This document shows, one piece after another, positions 20,512 to 33,531 of a stretch of 64,000 nucleotides of DNA (position 1 is the stretch's first letter; every line of letters starts with the position of its first letter). The DNA is from Rhodococcus sp. 105337 (lineage in GTDB: Bacteria; Actinomycetota; Actinomycetes; Mycobacteriales; Mycobacteriaceae). A program made the position numbers and the translations under genes. Under the pieces are notes generated by a model. The model did not search any database. It was not told the origin of the DNA and worked only from the letters and a program-made list of their open reading frames with translations. Location: positions 62,001 to 126,000 of the forward strand of contig NZ_JABAGQ010000012.1 of the NCBI RefSeq assembly GCF_012844225.1, in the 5' to 3' direction.

Positions 20512-21144
20512 GTGGCGCGGAGACGTGGGTGGGGCGGGCGTCCTCCCGTCGACGACGAGGAGGCCACGCAGCGGATAGTCGCGGCGGCGGTCGAGCTGAT
20601 CGCGCAGTCCGGAGCCGAAATCAGCATCGCCGATGTGGCTCAGTCGCTGGGGGTCATCCGCCAGACGGTGTACCGGTACTTTCCCGGCGCCGACGCGCTG
20701 ATGCGCGCGGCGGCGATCGCGTCGGTCGAAGGATTCCTGGATCGGCTGGCCGACGAAGTGAGCGGCATCGGTGATCCGGCGGACGCGATGGTCGCGGGGG
20801 TCGTGTTCACGCTCGCGGAAGTCCGTCGCACCCCGCACCTGGGCATTCTGCTGTCGAGTACGTATTCGGACCCGCATCCGGAAGTGATCGCGTCGGGTGA
20901 GGCGCGCGCCTTCGGCATGACCATGATCCGGCGGTTCGACGTCGACTGGGAGAGCTACGGCTACGACGACGAGTCGCTCGGCGAACTGGTCGAATTCGTC
21001 CTGCGGACGATGCAGTCGTTCTTCGTCTCCCCGGGGGATCCTCCGCGCAGCGACGACGAACTGCGCCGATATCTGCGCCGGTGGATGGGTACCGCGATCC
21101 TCGCGCAAAAAGCTCCTGGGGTTGCACCCGTCGATGTGACCTAG
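20512..21144 (+). CDS. TetR/AcrR family transcriptional regulator
   Basis: A 210-residue regulator with a basic N-terminus and a TetR helix-turn-helix (EISIADVAQSLGVIRQTVYRY, about residues 35-55, followed by FPGADALM). The GTG at 20512 has a GAGGA ribosome site about 11 nt upstream; the longer frame begins in the promoter. The ligand domain is not diagnostic. It is divergent from the PF10118/membrane-protein operon, which suggests local control, and lies 141 bp upstream of the epoxide-hydrolase-like gene. Confidence 0.85.
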   Translation: MARRRGWGGRPPVDDEEATQRIVAAAVELIAQSGAEISIADVAQSLGVIRQTVYRYFPGADALMRAAAIASVEGFLDRLADEVSGIGDPADAMVAGVVFTLAEVRRTPHLGILLSSTYSDPHPEVIASGEARAFGMTMIRRFDVDWESYGYDDESLGELVEFVLRTMQSFFVSPGDPPRSDDELRRYLRRWMGTAILAQKAPGVAPVDVT

Positions 21145-21285
21145 GTAACATCGGTCTTGCGAATCGAGCCGGAGACGTCCGCGGACGACAGAGAAGTGCT
21201 CGTGAAGCAGAGATCCGGCCCGGTACACGCGAGAGCGGAACCGGGCCGAACCCCTGTCGGGGGGCCTGCGACGAAAGGGAACAGG

Positions 21286-22131
21286 GTGGGGGAACGCATC
21301 ACGACCGTCGTCCACAACGGATTGACGTTCGACATCCGGGACGACGGACCGATCGACGGCGAACGTGTCGTACTGCTCCACGGGTTCCCGCAGGATTCAC
21401 GATCGTGGGACGGCGTGGCCGCGTGGCTGCACGAGGCCGGATACCGCACCTTCGCGCCGGACCAGCGCGGGTATTCACCGGGCGCGCGTCCGGCCCGTCG
21501 CCGCGACTACCGGATTCCCCTGCTCGTCGGGGATGCCGTCGCGATCATCGAGCAGGTCGGCGACGGGTCGCCCGTCCACCTCGTCGGGCACGACTGGGGT
21601 GCGATAGTCGCGTGGGGAGTAGCTGCCCAGCACCCGGACCTCGTGCGGTCCCTCACCGCAGTGTCGGTGCCCCACCCCGCGGCGTTCCTTCGCGCGTTCG
21701 CCACGAGCACCCAGTTGTTCAAGTCCTGGTACATGCTCGCATTCCAGATGCCGTGGGTCCCGGAACTCCTGCTGAGCAACGAGTCGGTCGGACGCTTCGT
21801 TCTGAGCCGGTCGGGCCAGCCCGACGCTGCGGTGACGCGCGACGCGGCCCGTCTTGCCGACCGATCCGCGGTGCGCGGTGGGGTGAACTGGTACCGGGCG
21901 ATGCCGTGGAGCGATCCCAAAGCGACGCTCGAGTCCGTCACGGTGCCCACGCTCATGGTGTGGAGCGACGGTGACGTCGCCGTCGGGCCCGCCGGGGTCG
22001 AGGCCACGCCGCGCTACGTCTCCGGTCCGTACCGGTCGGAGACGCTCGCCGGCGTCAGCCATTGGATACCGGACGAAGTCCCCGACGAACTCGCGCGCCT
22101 GGTCGTCGAGCACGCCTCCGCCCACAGCTGA
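21286..22131 (+). CDS. Alpha/beta hydrolase, epoxide-hydrolase-like
   Basis: A 281-residue alpha/beta hydrolase. The oxyanion motif HGFPQ lies near residue 32. The nucleophile elbow GHDWGA (about 101-106) has Asp, as in epoxide hydrolases and haloalkane dehalogenases rather than esterases. The C-terminal GVSHWIPDE (about residue 257) gives the catalytic His. The GTG at 21286 follows GAAAGGGA at good spacing. Substrate unknown. It converges on gatD with a 24-bp gap. Confidence 0.88.
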   Translation: MGERITTVVHNGLTFDIRDDGPIDGERVVLLHGFPQDSRSWDGVAAWLHEAGYRTFAPDQRGYSPGARPARRRDYRIPLLVGDAVAIIEQVGDGSPVHLVGHDWGAIVAWGVAAQHPDLVRSLTAVSVPHPAAFLRAFATSTQLFKSWYMLAFQMPWVPELLLSNESVGRFVLSRSGQPDAAVTRDAARLADRSAVRGGVNWYRAMPWSDPKATLESVTVPTLMVWSDGDVAVGPAGVEATPRYVSGPYRSETLAGVSHWIPDEVPDELARLVVEHASAHS

Positions 22132-22155
22132 CGGAGACGCTCTCTCGACGGAGTC

Positions 22156-22866
22156 CTAGGCGCGCAGGCGCTCGCGTCGCAGCAGGTCGACTTCCGGAAG
22201 ATCGAGCGGCGGAAGTGAATTCACGCCGAGTGCCTGCGCGATCAGGTGGTCGGCGAGTTCGGGATTGCGCGCCAGCACCGGTCCGTGCAGATAGGTGCCG
22301 ATCACCGAACCCTGGACTGCTCCTTCGAATCCGTCGCCGACACCGTTGCCGACGCCGCGGGACACGCGTCCCAGACCTGTCGCACTCGACCCGAGAGTTG
22401 TTCCGCCTCGGTGGTTCTCGAAGCCGGTCAGCGGCTGCGTGAGACCGCCGACGACGGGCTGTGTGACGATCTCCCCGATCGAACGGACCTCTTGCGGCGA
22501 GGTTGTCACGTCGAGGAGGCCGACACCGTCGACGCGTTCTCCCGACGAGGTCTCGTACCAGTGGCCGAGCACCTGGATGGCGGCGCAGATCGCGAGCACG
22601 GGTGCACCGCGCCCGGCGGCCTGCTGCAGACCCGGATAACGCTGGAGATGCCGCGTGGCGAGTCGCTGCGCGGCATCTTCGGCTCCGCCGAGTGTGTACA
22701 TGTCGAGCGACTCGGGCACCGGGTCGCTCAAACCGATCTCGATGACTTCGGCGTCATAGCCGCGCATGCGCAGGCGCTGCCGCAGCACGAGGGCGTTTCC
22801 GCCGTCGCCGTAGGTGCCCATGACGTCGGGCAGCACCAGCCCGATCCGAACGGTCGAGTCAGACAT
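22156..22866 (-). CDS. gatD: Lipid II isoglutaminyl synthase, glutaminase subunit GatD
   Basis: A 236-residue class I glutamine amidotransferase of the CobB/CobQ-like GatD type. Cys94 in AICAAIQVLG is the nucleophile, Arg128 sits in EVRSIGE, and His194 lies in TYLHGP. The Cys and Arg positions equal those known for Staphylococcus aureus GatD. It supplies ammonia to MurT for amidating the D-Glu of the peptidoglycan stem at lipid II. Its start overlaps the end of murT by 8 bp, so the pair is co-translated. The order MurT-GatD matches Rv3712-Rv3713 of M. tuberculosis. Confidence 0.92.
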   Translation of the reverse strand: MSDSTVRIGLVLPDVMGTYGDGGNALVLRQRLRMRGYDAEVIEIGLSDPVPESLDMYTLGGAEDAAQRLATRHLQRYPGLQQAAGRGAPVLAICAAIQVLGHWYETSSGERVDGVGLLDVTTSPQEVRSIGEIVTQPVVGGLTQPLTGFENHRGGTTLGSSATGLGRVSRGVGNGVGDGFEGAVQGSVIGTYLHGPVLARNPELADHLIAQALGVNSLPPLDLPEVDLLRRERLRA

Positions 22867-24112
22867 TGGCCGTCCTCCTGGAGATTTCGGTGTTGAGATC
22901 CCGGAACGCGGTGTAGTTGGCGAGCACCTCCACCCGCCCGGGCGGGCAGGAGGCGATGGCTTTCAGCGGGTCCGGAACGAGAGTGTGGTCGACGCCCGCG
23001 TAGGTGAGGCGCACCGCAAGGTCGGTGCCGCGCTCGCCCGCCGCGACCACCTGTACTCCCTCGAAGTGTTCGAAGCGCACATCCCACAGCCAGGACAGGT
23101 CTTCGCCGTCGGGCACCTGACCGTTGACGGCGATGACGAGTCCGTCGACGGTCGGATCGATCATCGACAGCGCTTCCTGCCAGCCCGCCGGGTTCTTGGC
23201 GAGCAGCATGTGGACGGAATGCGGGCCGACCTGGACGGTCTTGTACCGGCCCGCGACCTCGTCGACAACTGCTGCTGCGGCGACCGCGTCGGCAGGGTCG
23301 GCGCCCAACGCGACCGCGGCCGCGACCGCCTGGGCGGCGTTTCCGCGGTTGGCTTTGCCGGGCAGTGTCAGCTTCAACGGCAGCACAAGACCGTCGGGCC
23401 CGTACAAGTTGTCGTCGTCGACCCACCAATCAGGTTGGGGCCGAGCGAAATCGGATCCCGTGCTGTACCAGTGGACGCCCTCGCGGGCGATGGGTTCCCC
23501 GGTGCGGGGGCAGCTCACCGAATCGTTCGCCCATCCTGCGCCGGCGGCCACCCACACGACGTTGGGGTTGTCGTATGCGGCCGACGTGACGAGCACATCG
23601 TCGCAGTTGGCGATGATCACGGCCTCGGGGTGCCGCTGAAGACCCGCGCGTAGCTTGCGCTCGATCATGTTGATCTCGCCCACGCGGTCGAGCTGATCGC
23701 GGCTGAGATTGAGCAGGACTATCGCTTCGGGGGCGAGGGCGTCGGCCACGTGCGGGGTGTGAAGCTCGTCGACCTCGATCGCGGCGAGAGGCGCGCCGAG
23801 ATCGGAGGCGAGGGCCGCCACGATGCCCGCGTCCATATTCGCGCCGTCCGCCTGCGTGACGGTCTTGTCGATCGTCTCCAGGGCGGCGGCGGTCATCCGC
23901 GTCGTGGTCGACTTGCCGTTGGTGCCGGTGACGAGCACCGTGCGGCGCCCGTGACCGACCTGCTTCATCAGCGTCGGCTCGATCTTCAGGGCGATGAGCC
24001 CGCCGATCATCGACCCCTTGCCGCGTCCGGCCTTCTGGGACGCCCAGGCGGCAGCTTTCGCGGCGCGCAGGGCGAACCGGCCGCGCGCGGTGATTTCAGT
24101 GCTAGTTCCCAC
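22859..24112 (-). CDS. murT: Lipid II isoglutaminyl synthase, Mur ligase subunit MurT
   Basis: A 417-residue Mur-ligase-fold protein with the ATP-binding P-loop VTGTNGKSTTTRM (near residue 60), the central ligase domain and the C-terminal DUF1727 domain (EDLSWLWDVRFEHFEG near residue 335). With GatD it converts D-Glu to D-isoglutamine in lipid II. S. aureus MurT has a four-cysteine zinc ribbon inserted in the central domain. The matching region here (SCPRTGEP then HWYSTGSD) keeps only one Cys, so the ribbon looks lost. The N-terminal 106 bp of the gene overlaps the 3' end of the EamA gene on the same strand. Confidence 0.92.
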   Translation of the reverse strand: MGTSTEITARGRFALRAAKAAAWASQKAGRGKGSMIGGLIALKIEPTLMKQVGHGRRTVLVTGTNGKSTTTRMTAAALETIDKTVTQADGANMDAGIVAALASDLGAPLAAIEVDELHTPHVADALAPEAIVLLNLSRDQLDRVGEINMIERKLRAGLQRHPEAVIIANCDDVLVTSAAYDNPNVVWVAAGAGWANDSVSCPRTGEPIAREGVHWYSTGSDFARPQPDWWVDDDNLYGPDGLVLPLKLTLPGKANRGNAAQAVAAAVALGADPADAVAAAAVVDEVAGRYKTVQVGPHSVHMLLAKNPAGWQEALSMIDPTVDGLVIAVNGQVPDGEDLSWLWDVRFEHFEGVQVVAAGERGTDLAVRLTYAGVDHTLVPDPLKAIASCPPGRVEVLANYTAFRDLNTEISRRTANV

Positions 24113-25020
24113 GTCGGCGAGTGTTCCACAGGCCCGGGAGCGGCGCTCCGCCGACTCGGTGCCACCTGGGCAGCCAGTGCCCCTGCGATGACGACGGCAC
24201 CTCCGAGCAGGGTCAGGAGAGCCGGCTCCTCACCCAACGCGAGTCCCGCTGCCGCGAATCCCACGATCGGCACCATCAGCGAGAGCGGAGCGACGGTGCT
24301 CGCCGGATAACGCGACATCAGCGCTACATAGATGCCGTTACCGACGATCGTGGCGAGCAGGACGATGTAGGTCAGACCGGCAAGCGCGAGCGCTCCGTCG
24401 GCCGTCGTGAACGCGGTGCCGAGGGTGGCCCACGCCGACGGACCCTCGACGACCCACGACACGGCGAGCAACGGAAGGACCGGGACGACGCACATCCACA
24501 GCATCAGGCGCATCGGTTCGCGCGACGCGGCCTTGCGCGTCGCAATGTTGCCGATCGCCCACGACAGCCCGGCGAGCAACGCGAGCATCATCGGGACCAG
24601 GCTCGCGTCGGCGGCGCCGTGTGCGAATGCGACCACCACCATCCCGGCGACGGCGGTGAGTACGCCGGCGATCCGAATGCCGCCGAGCCGCTCGCGCAAC
24701 AGCACTGCACCCAGCACGACCGTCAGCGGCGCCGAGGCTTGGAGAACCAGCGAAGCCAGGCCGGTGGGCAACCCGGATTCCATGGCCCAGAACAGGAATG
24801 CGAATTGTCCGAACCCGAAACCGGCACCGTAGAGCACGAGCCACCGCAGGGGCACCACGGGTCGCGGTACGAACAGCACCACGGGAATCGCGATCACGGC
24901 GAAGCGGAGTGCTCCGAAGAAGAACGGTGGGAAATGGTCGAGCCCGACCCGGATGGCAAGAAAATTGCAGCCCCAGAGAACGACCACGGTGAGAGCGAGA
25001 AGGCGGTCGCGGGGAGTCAT
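24007..25020 (-). CDS. EamA/DMT family transporter
   Basis: A 337-residue drug/metabolite transporter with ten predicted helices in two EamA repeats (repeat 1 from about residue 8, repeat 2 from about 150, opening with LLAGLSWAIGNIATRKAA). After the last helix (VVIAGALAAQVAP) the frame continues for about 50 polar, Pro/Arg-rich residues into the start of murT. That tail resembles read-through rather than conserved protein. The start ATG has no good ribosome site and the divergent LysR gene begins 72 bp away. The pair looks like a regulator controlling its exporter. Substrate unknown. Confidence 0.85.
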   Translation of the reverse strand: MTPRDRLLALTVVVLWGCNFLAIRVGLDHFPPFFFGALRFAVIAIPVVLFVPRPVVPLRWLVLYGAGFGFGQFAFLFWAMESGLPTGLASLVLQASAPLTVVLGAVLLRERLGGIRIAGVLTAVAGMVVVAFAHGAADASLVPMMLALLAGLSWAIGNIATRKAASREPMRLMLWMCVVPVLPLLAVSWVVEGPSAWATLGTAFTTADGALALAGLTYIVLLATIVGNGIYVALMSRYPASTVAPLSLMVPIVGFAAAGLALGEEPALLTLLGGAVVIAGALAAQVAPSRRSAAPGPVEHSPTWELALKSPRAAGSPCAPRKLPPGRPRRPDAARGR

Positions 25021-25092
25021 ACGGATATTGTTCGCAGGAAGAAACGTCCAGAACAATCGAATCTTTCCGAACGCTACATTTAGAATATCTTC

Positions 25093-25992
25093 ATGGATGT
25101 CGCGAGATTGAGGATCCTGCGCGAACTCGCAGACCGTGAGACCGTCGCCGCCACCGCAACGGCACTGTCGATGACACCGTCTGCTGTGTCGCAGCAGCTC
25201 AAGATCCTCGCGCGCGAAGCGGGCGTGCCACTGCTCGAACCCGACGGCCGGCGCCTGCGATTCACCGACGCGGGCAGGGCCCTCGTGCTGCGCGCCGACG
25301 AGGTCGTCGACGCGCTCGAACGGGCCGATGCAGAAATGGCGGCCTACCGGCAGTCGCCGACCGGCCGGGTCCGCGTGGCGGTGTTCCCGTCGGGAGCCGC
25401 GTTGCTGCTCCCTGCCGTCCTCGCGTCGGCAACCGCGCTCGGTGTCGAACTCGACGTCAGCGACGAGGACGCGCCCGCGTCCGCAGTGCCGGGGCTCCTC
25501 GCCGACTACGACGTGGTACTCACCCACCGCGACGAGCGCGGCGCGCCGCTCACCGCGCCGCGGGTGGTCGTCGATGCGCTCATGCGGGAGCCGATCGATA
25601 TCGTGCTCGCACCCGGACACCGCCTGGCGGCACGTTCCGAGGTGCGACTCGACGACCTCGCCGGGGAGAGCTGGATCAGCGTGCGGGGCGGTTTTCCGGT
25701 CGACGACGTCCTACTGTCCGTCGCGGCCGTCACGGGGATACGGCCACGGGTCATACACCGCATCAACGACTTCCGCGTGATCGAGGAATTGGTTGTCGCG
25801 GGTCGTGGTGTGGCTCTCCTGCCACGGTATTCGATCCTGAATCCACGGCTGGAGCGGCGTCCGCTGGCCGGGGTTCGCGCGGGACGGATCTACGACCTGG
25901 TGACCCGGCCGGGTGCGGAACGGCGACCCGCCGTCGCTGCGGTGATGGAGAGCTTTCGTGCCGCAGCGGCGGCGGTACTCGGATCGCAGTGA
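25093..25992 (+). CDS. LysR family transcriptional regulator
   Basis: A 299-residue LysR regulator with an N-terminal winged helix (TVAATATALSMTPSAVSQQL, about residues 19-38) and a C-terminal ligand-binding domain ending at RPAVAAVMESFRAA. Its 72-bp shared, relatively AT-rich promoter with the EamA transporter gene is the classic LysR arrangement. It therefore probably senses the exported metabolite and activates the transporter. Start at ATG 25093, 8 residues before the first conserved helix position. Confidence 0.88.
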   Translation: MDVARLRILRELADRETVAATATALSMTPSAVSQQLKILAREAGVPLLEPDGRRLRFTDAGRALVLRADEVVDALERADAEMAAYRQSPTGRVRVAVFPSGAALLLPAVLASATALGVELDVSDEDAPASAVPGLLADYDVVLTHRDERGAPLTAPRVVVDALMREPIDIVLAPGHRLAARSEVRLDDLAGESWISVRGGFPVDDVLLSVAAVTGIRPRVIHRINDFRVIEELVVAGRGVALLPRYSILNPRLERRPLAGVRAGRIYDLVTRPGAERRPAVAAVMESFRAAAAAVLGSQ

Positions 25993-26020
25993 ACCGGCAT
26001 CGTTTTCGAACGGAAGCGAC

Positions 26021-26395
26021 TCAGGCGAGGGCTTTCGACTTCAGCACCCGGTACTCGTCCTCGTCGATCGTGCCGGCGTCCAGCAGCGCCTTCGCGTCGG
26101 CGATCTGGTCGGCCGGGGACTTGCCCGCGACCTCGCGGATGTAGTTGTCCTGCGCGGATTTGATCTGCGCGGCCTCTCGCGCCGACCGCTCGGCCATACC
26201 GCGACCGTGGACCACCAGGTACACCAGGCCGGTGAGCAGCGGGAAGATGAAAAGGAATACGATCCAGATCGCCTTCACCCATCCGGACTGGTCGCGGTTG
26301 GCGAACAGATCACTGATGATCAGCCACAGCATGATCAGATACGCGATGAACGCGAAGCACACGATGATGTACCACATGATGTCCCAGAACTCCAC
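26021..26395 (-). CDS. SHOCT/PLDc_N domain membrane protein
   Basis: A 124-residue protein with two N-terminal membrane helices (about residues 8-28 and 40-62) of the phospholipase-D-nuclease N-terminal type (GWVKAIWIVFLFIFPLLTGLVY). A charged linker and a C-terminal SHOCT motif (ADQIADAKALLDAGTIDEDEYRVLKSK, quoted here only by position: about residues 93-120) follow. SHOCT modules are thought to mediate oligomerisation. Function unknown. It lies 134 bp downstream of leuA but is separated from it by a strong hairpin. Confidence 0.82.
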   Translation of the reverse strand: MEFWDIMWYIIVCFAFIAYLIMLWLIISDLFANRDQSGWVKAIWIVFLFIFPLLTGLVYLVVHGRGMAERSAREAAQIKSAQDNYIREVAGKSPADQIADAKALLDAGTIDEDEYRVLKSKALA

Positions 26396-26449
26396 GGCGA
26401 TCCCCTTACTCGTAGGACGAGCTCAGTGGTCCGGGGATGCGTACCGAAC

Positions 26450-26505
26450 CGACCACGCGGCGGTACCCCGGGAACTTCCCGCAGAGTACCGCCGCGTGGG
26501 TCGGG
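26450..26505 (-). terminator. Hairpin terminator downstream of leuA
   Basis: Arms CCGACCACGCGGCGGTAC (26450-26467) and GTACCGCCGCGTGGGTCGG (26487-26505) pair over 18 bp with a single bulged base. The hairpin starts 25 bp after the leuA stop on the minus strand. There is no marked U-run, as is common for high-GC actinobacteria. Confidence 0.65.
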
Positions 26506-26529
26506 ACATCGGCCGAATCGGCCGACTGA

Positions 26530-28425
<1,896 letters not shown>

Positions 28426-28467
28426 TCAGATCCCGCCGCGGCGGCCGAGGAGAAGCGCGCGCTGCAT
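28426..28467 (-). CDS. leuL: Leucine leader peptide (13 residues, three Leu in a row)
   Basis: The ORF reads M-Q-R-A-L-L-L-G-R-R-G-G-I-stop, with Leu codons CTT-CTC-CTC. A -10-like hexamer TACACT lies at 28480-28475, exactly 7 nt before the ATG, so the transcript would begin at or next to the start codon and the peptide would be translated leaderless. The peptide ends 87 bp before leuA. The Leu run upstream of a leucine-biosynthesis gene is the hallmark of ribosome-mediated attenuation, as described for other actinobacterial leuA genes. Confidence 0.65.
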   Translation of the reverse strand: MQRALLLGRRGGI

Positions 28468-28552
28468 GCCAAGCAGTGTAACGCCACGACACTTCATTGC
28501 ACCGCCGGCCCCCGCTTTGTCCGAAAGGGCTCCGATTGTTCGTCGTCTTTGC

Positions 28553-28573
28553 AAAGGGGCTTCCCGCCCCTTT
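28553..28573. repeat. Perfect 8-bp inverted repeat before the DGPF gene
   Basis: AAAGGGGC and GCCCCTTT flank TTCCC. The repeat ends 21 bp before the DGPF start codon, just upstream of its ribosome site. It would sit in the promoter or 5' leader, so it is an operator or RNA-hairpin candidate. Confidence 0.5.
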
Positions 28574-28594
28574 CCGAGACGAGAGGATAGCGAG

Positions 28595-29299
28595 ATGAAG
28601 TACTTGGCGTTGCTGGCGGAACCGGAAAGCGGGCCCGCCTCCATCCCGGGCACCCCGGAGTTCGAGGAATCGGTGGCGCATCATGCGGTCTTCGACGCGT
28701 ACGCCGGTCCGGCGATCGTCGGCGGCGGTGCGCTGCATCCGGTGGCCGAAGCGGCGACCGTCAGGAACACCGGCGGCACCCCGCTGGTGACGGACGGTCC
28801 GTTCGCCGAGTCGAACGAGGTCGTCGGCGGGTTCTACATCTTCGAGGCGGACGATGTCGATGCCGCACTCGACCTTGTGCGCCGGATTCCCGACATGGAC
28901 AACGGCTACATCGAGTTGTGGCCGATGGTGGAGTGGTTCTCCACGCCGCGCAGCGCCGGATGCTGGCTCGCACTGCTGCGCGAACCCGCCGGCGGCGCGG
29001 ACGATCCGGGTACCCCGGCCTGGGACGAGGGTGCGGCCGCGCACGCCCGATTCACGGAAGCGGCCGGCTCGGCGGTGCGCGCGGGAGGAGCACTCCGCCC
29101 CCCGGCCTCGGCGACCACGGTTCGCACGAAGGGCGGCGAGGTGATGCTGACGGACGGGCCGTTCTCCGAATCCACCGAGATCGCCAACGGCCTGTACGTG
29201 TTGTCCGCGCCCGATCGCGCCACCGCAGTGGGACTCGCGCTGCAGATCCCGGTGGGCCCCCGGGGATGCGTCGAACTACGCCGCATGGTCGACGAGTAG
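28595..29299 (+). CDS. Two-domain DGPF/YCII family protein
   Basis: A 234-residue protein made of two YCII-like repeats. Each carries the DGPF signature: LVTDGPFAES near residue 64 and MLTDGPFSES near 186. Most family members have one such domain. Catalytic function is unproven. The ATG has GAGAGGA upstream. The gene lies 12 bp before an ECF sigma factor of the ECF42 type, whose genes are regularly next to DGPF genes that they transcribe. An autoregulated unit is therefore likely. Confidence 0.87.
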   Translation: MKYLALLAEPESGPASIPGTPEFEESVAHHAVFDAYAGPAIVGGGALHPVAEAATVRNTGGTPLVTDGPFAESNEVVGGFYIFEADDVDAALDLVRRIPDMDNGYIELWPMVEWFSTPRSAGCWLALLREPAGGADDPGTPAWDEGAAAHARFTEAAGSAVRAGGALRPPASATTVRTKGGEVMLTDGPFSESTEIANGLYVLSAPDRATAVGLALQIPVGPRGCVELRRMVDE

Positions 29300-29311
29300 C
29301 GGAGTGGCCGC

Positions 29312-30544
29312 ATGGACGTCGCCCGGGTGTTTCGCGCGGAGCACGGCCGCGCGGTAGCAGCGGTGACGCGATTCACCGGCGATCTCACCCTTGCGGAGGA
29401 CGCCGTTCAGGACGCCTTCGTCGACGCATTGCGGACCTGGCCGGAGCGGGGCGAACCCGCGAATCCCGGCGCGTGGATCACCACCGTTGCGCGTCGGCGT
29501 GCCCTGGACAGGATCCGCCGGGAGGCGGCCCGCGACGGAAAGGAGGTCGCGGCTGTGCGACGCGGCGACGTACCGGGGGCGCTCGACGACGAGGTGCCGC
29601 GGGTGCGTGACGACGAACTGCGGTTGCTGTTCACCTGCTGTCACCCGGCGCTCGCGCCCGACGCCCAAGTCGCTCTCACGCTCCGTCTGGTGTGCGGGCT
29701 GACGGCCGCCGAAATCGCCCGGGCGTTCTTGCAGACCGAGTCGGCCGTGACGCGGCGTCTCAGCCGCGCGAAGGCGAAGATACGGGATGCAGGGATACCG
29801 TTCCGGTCACCTCCGGAACACCTTCTGCCCGAACGTGTTCCGCAAGTCACGACCTGCATCTACCTGGTCTTCACCGAGGGTTATTCCGCGACATCCGGTG
29901 ACGCACCGGTCCGAGAGGACCTGTGCGCGGAGGCGATTCGGCTCGGGCGGTTGCTGTGTGACCTGATGCCCGACCAGCGGGAGGCGTGGGCACTCCTCGC
30001 GCTGATGCTCCTGCACGACAGCCGGCGTCACGAGCGAGTCGGCGCCGACGGAGCGGTGCGACCGCTCGAGGAGCAGGATCGCGGGCGCTGGGACGGGAAC
30101 CGTATCCGGGACGGCCTCGACGCGCTCGATCGCGCGGGTGGCTCCGCGGGGCCGTACCTGCCCCAGGCGGTGATCGCCGCCGTCCACGCCTGCGCTCCGA
30201 CCTGGCACGCGACCGACTGGGTCACCATCGTCGGTGCGTACGACCGCCTGCTGGAGTTGTCGGGATCTCCCGTCGTGGCGGTCAACCGCGCGGTTGCCCT
30301 CGGGTTCCGGGACGGGTGGGAGGCGGGGCTCGCAGCACTCGAGGCGCTGCCCGAAGACCCACGATTGCGCAGGTTGATCGAGCCTGCCCGCGCAGATCTG
30401 CTGCGGCGCGCCGGGCGCCGGGCCGACGCCGCCGACGCGTACCGCGCCGCACTGAAGACCACGGGCAACGAGGCAACGGCCCGGTTTCTGCGGCGAAGGC
30501 TCGAGGAAGTAGACCGGTCGAACATTCGGGCGGCCGGTTCGTGA
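29312..30544 (+). CDS. ECF42-type RNA polymerase sigma factor with C-terminal extension
   Basis: A 410-residue ECF sigma factor. The sigma-2 region ([19 protein letters not shown]) and sigma-4 region ([20 protein letters not shown]) occupy the first 165 residues. A 240-residue C-terminal extension follows, with the DUF6596/TPR-like features of ECF42 ([14 protein letters not shown] and [14 protein letters not shown]). There is no anti-sigma gene next to it; in ECF42 the extension itself is required for control. The neighbour DGPF gene is the expected target. The start ATG is 12 bp after the DGPF stop. Confidence 0.88.
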   Translation: MDVARVFRAEHGRAVAAVTRFTGDLTLAEDAVQDAFVDALRTWPERGEPANPGAWITTVARRRALDRIRREAARDGKEVAAVRRGDVPGALDDEVPRVRDDELRLLFTCCHPALAPDAQVALTLRLVCGLTAAEIARAFLQTESAVTRRLSRAKAKIRDAGIPFRSPPEHLLPERVPQVTTCIYLVFTEGYSATSGDAPVREDLCAEAIRLGRLLCDLMPDQREAWALLALMLLHDSRRHERVGADGAVRPLEEQDRGRWDGNRIRDGLDALDRAGGSAGPYLPQAVIAAVHACAPTWHATDWVTIVGAYDRLLELSGSPVVAVNRAVALGFRDGWEAGLAALEALPEDPRLRRLIEPARADLLRRAGRRADAADAYRAALKTTGNEATARFLRRRLEEVDRSNIRAAGS

Positions 30545-30665
30545 CGCCGACGGCGACCGCCCGTTGTTGCGCACGACACTTTCCCGATGGGCCCGACCGA
30601 CCCCCACACAGCCATCGGTAAGCTTGGCCCCTGGACTTGTTCCCAAGACCCGGAGGTTCGACAGC

Positions 30666-32965
<2,300 letters not shown>

Positions 32966-32986
32966 GCTCCGGCATCTCGGTACTCG

Positions 32987-33022
32987 AGCGAGTGGATCAT
33001 CCCCAGGGGTGGTCCACTCGCT
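32987..33022 (+). terminator. Intrinsic terminator after ask-asd
   Basis: AGCGAGTGGA and TCCACTCGCT pair perfectly, and the pairing continues imperfectly inward through CCCC/GGGG. The hairpin is followed by GCTTTTCG, one of the few T-runs behind a hairpin in this window. Confidence 0.75.
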
Positions 33023-33061
33023 GCTTTTCGTCCGAGGGTTCGCTGTGAGCGCCCACCTAGG

Positions 33062-33508
33062 ATGGCCGCTGTGACGTCCATTCGTTCCGCGACCCTCGAC
33101 CGCATCGCACCGGCGACCCTCTACCGCATCGTGCGGTTGCGCACGGAAGTGTTCGTGTACGAGCAGGGGATCGTGTCCGAGCCCGAACTCGACGGCCTCG
33201 ACCTCGAGCCCGGCACGACGCACTACTGGGTCGAGGAGGGCGACGATGTGGTGGCGACCCTCCGGGTCCTCGACGCCGACGGACCGGTCATCCACATCGG
33301 GCGGGTCGCGACCGCGAAGCAGGCCCGGGGCAGGGGTCTCGCTGCCCGCTTGATCGAGTCGGTGATCGACGACCATCCGCAACCCGTCGAGATCCTGGCA
33401 CAGGCATATCTCGAGGACTGGTACGGCCGCTTGGGTTTCGAGCGCACCGGCCCGAATTGCGTCGAGGCGGGTATCGACCACCTGCCCATGAGACGGCCCG
33501 GTCGCTGA
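33062..33508 (+). CDS. GNAT family N-acetyltransferase (ElaA-like)
   Basis: A 148-residue GNAT protein of the ElaA group. The N-terminal RLRTEVFVYEQG matches the ElaA start and the acetyl-CoA motif A is IGRVATAKQARGRGLAARLI (near residue 80). The C-terminus has DWYGRLGFERTGP. The substrate is unknown for this group. Start ATG 33062; GTG 33071 is an alternative. It stands alone between the ask-asd terminator and the TetR-BVMO operon. Confidence 0.85.
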   Translation: MAAVTSIRSATLDRIAPATLYRIVRLRTEVFVYEQGIVSEPELDGLDLEPGTTHYWVEEGDDVVATLRVLDADGPVIHIGRVATAKQARGRGLAARLIESVIDDHPQPVEILAQAYLEDWYGRLGFERTGPNCVEAGIDHLPMRRPGR

Positions 33509-33531
33509 ACCGTCCCTAAAGGGGTTTACAT

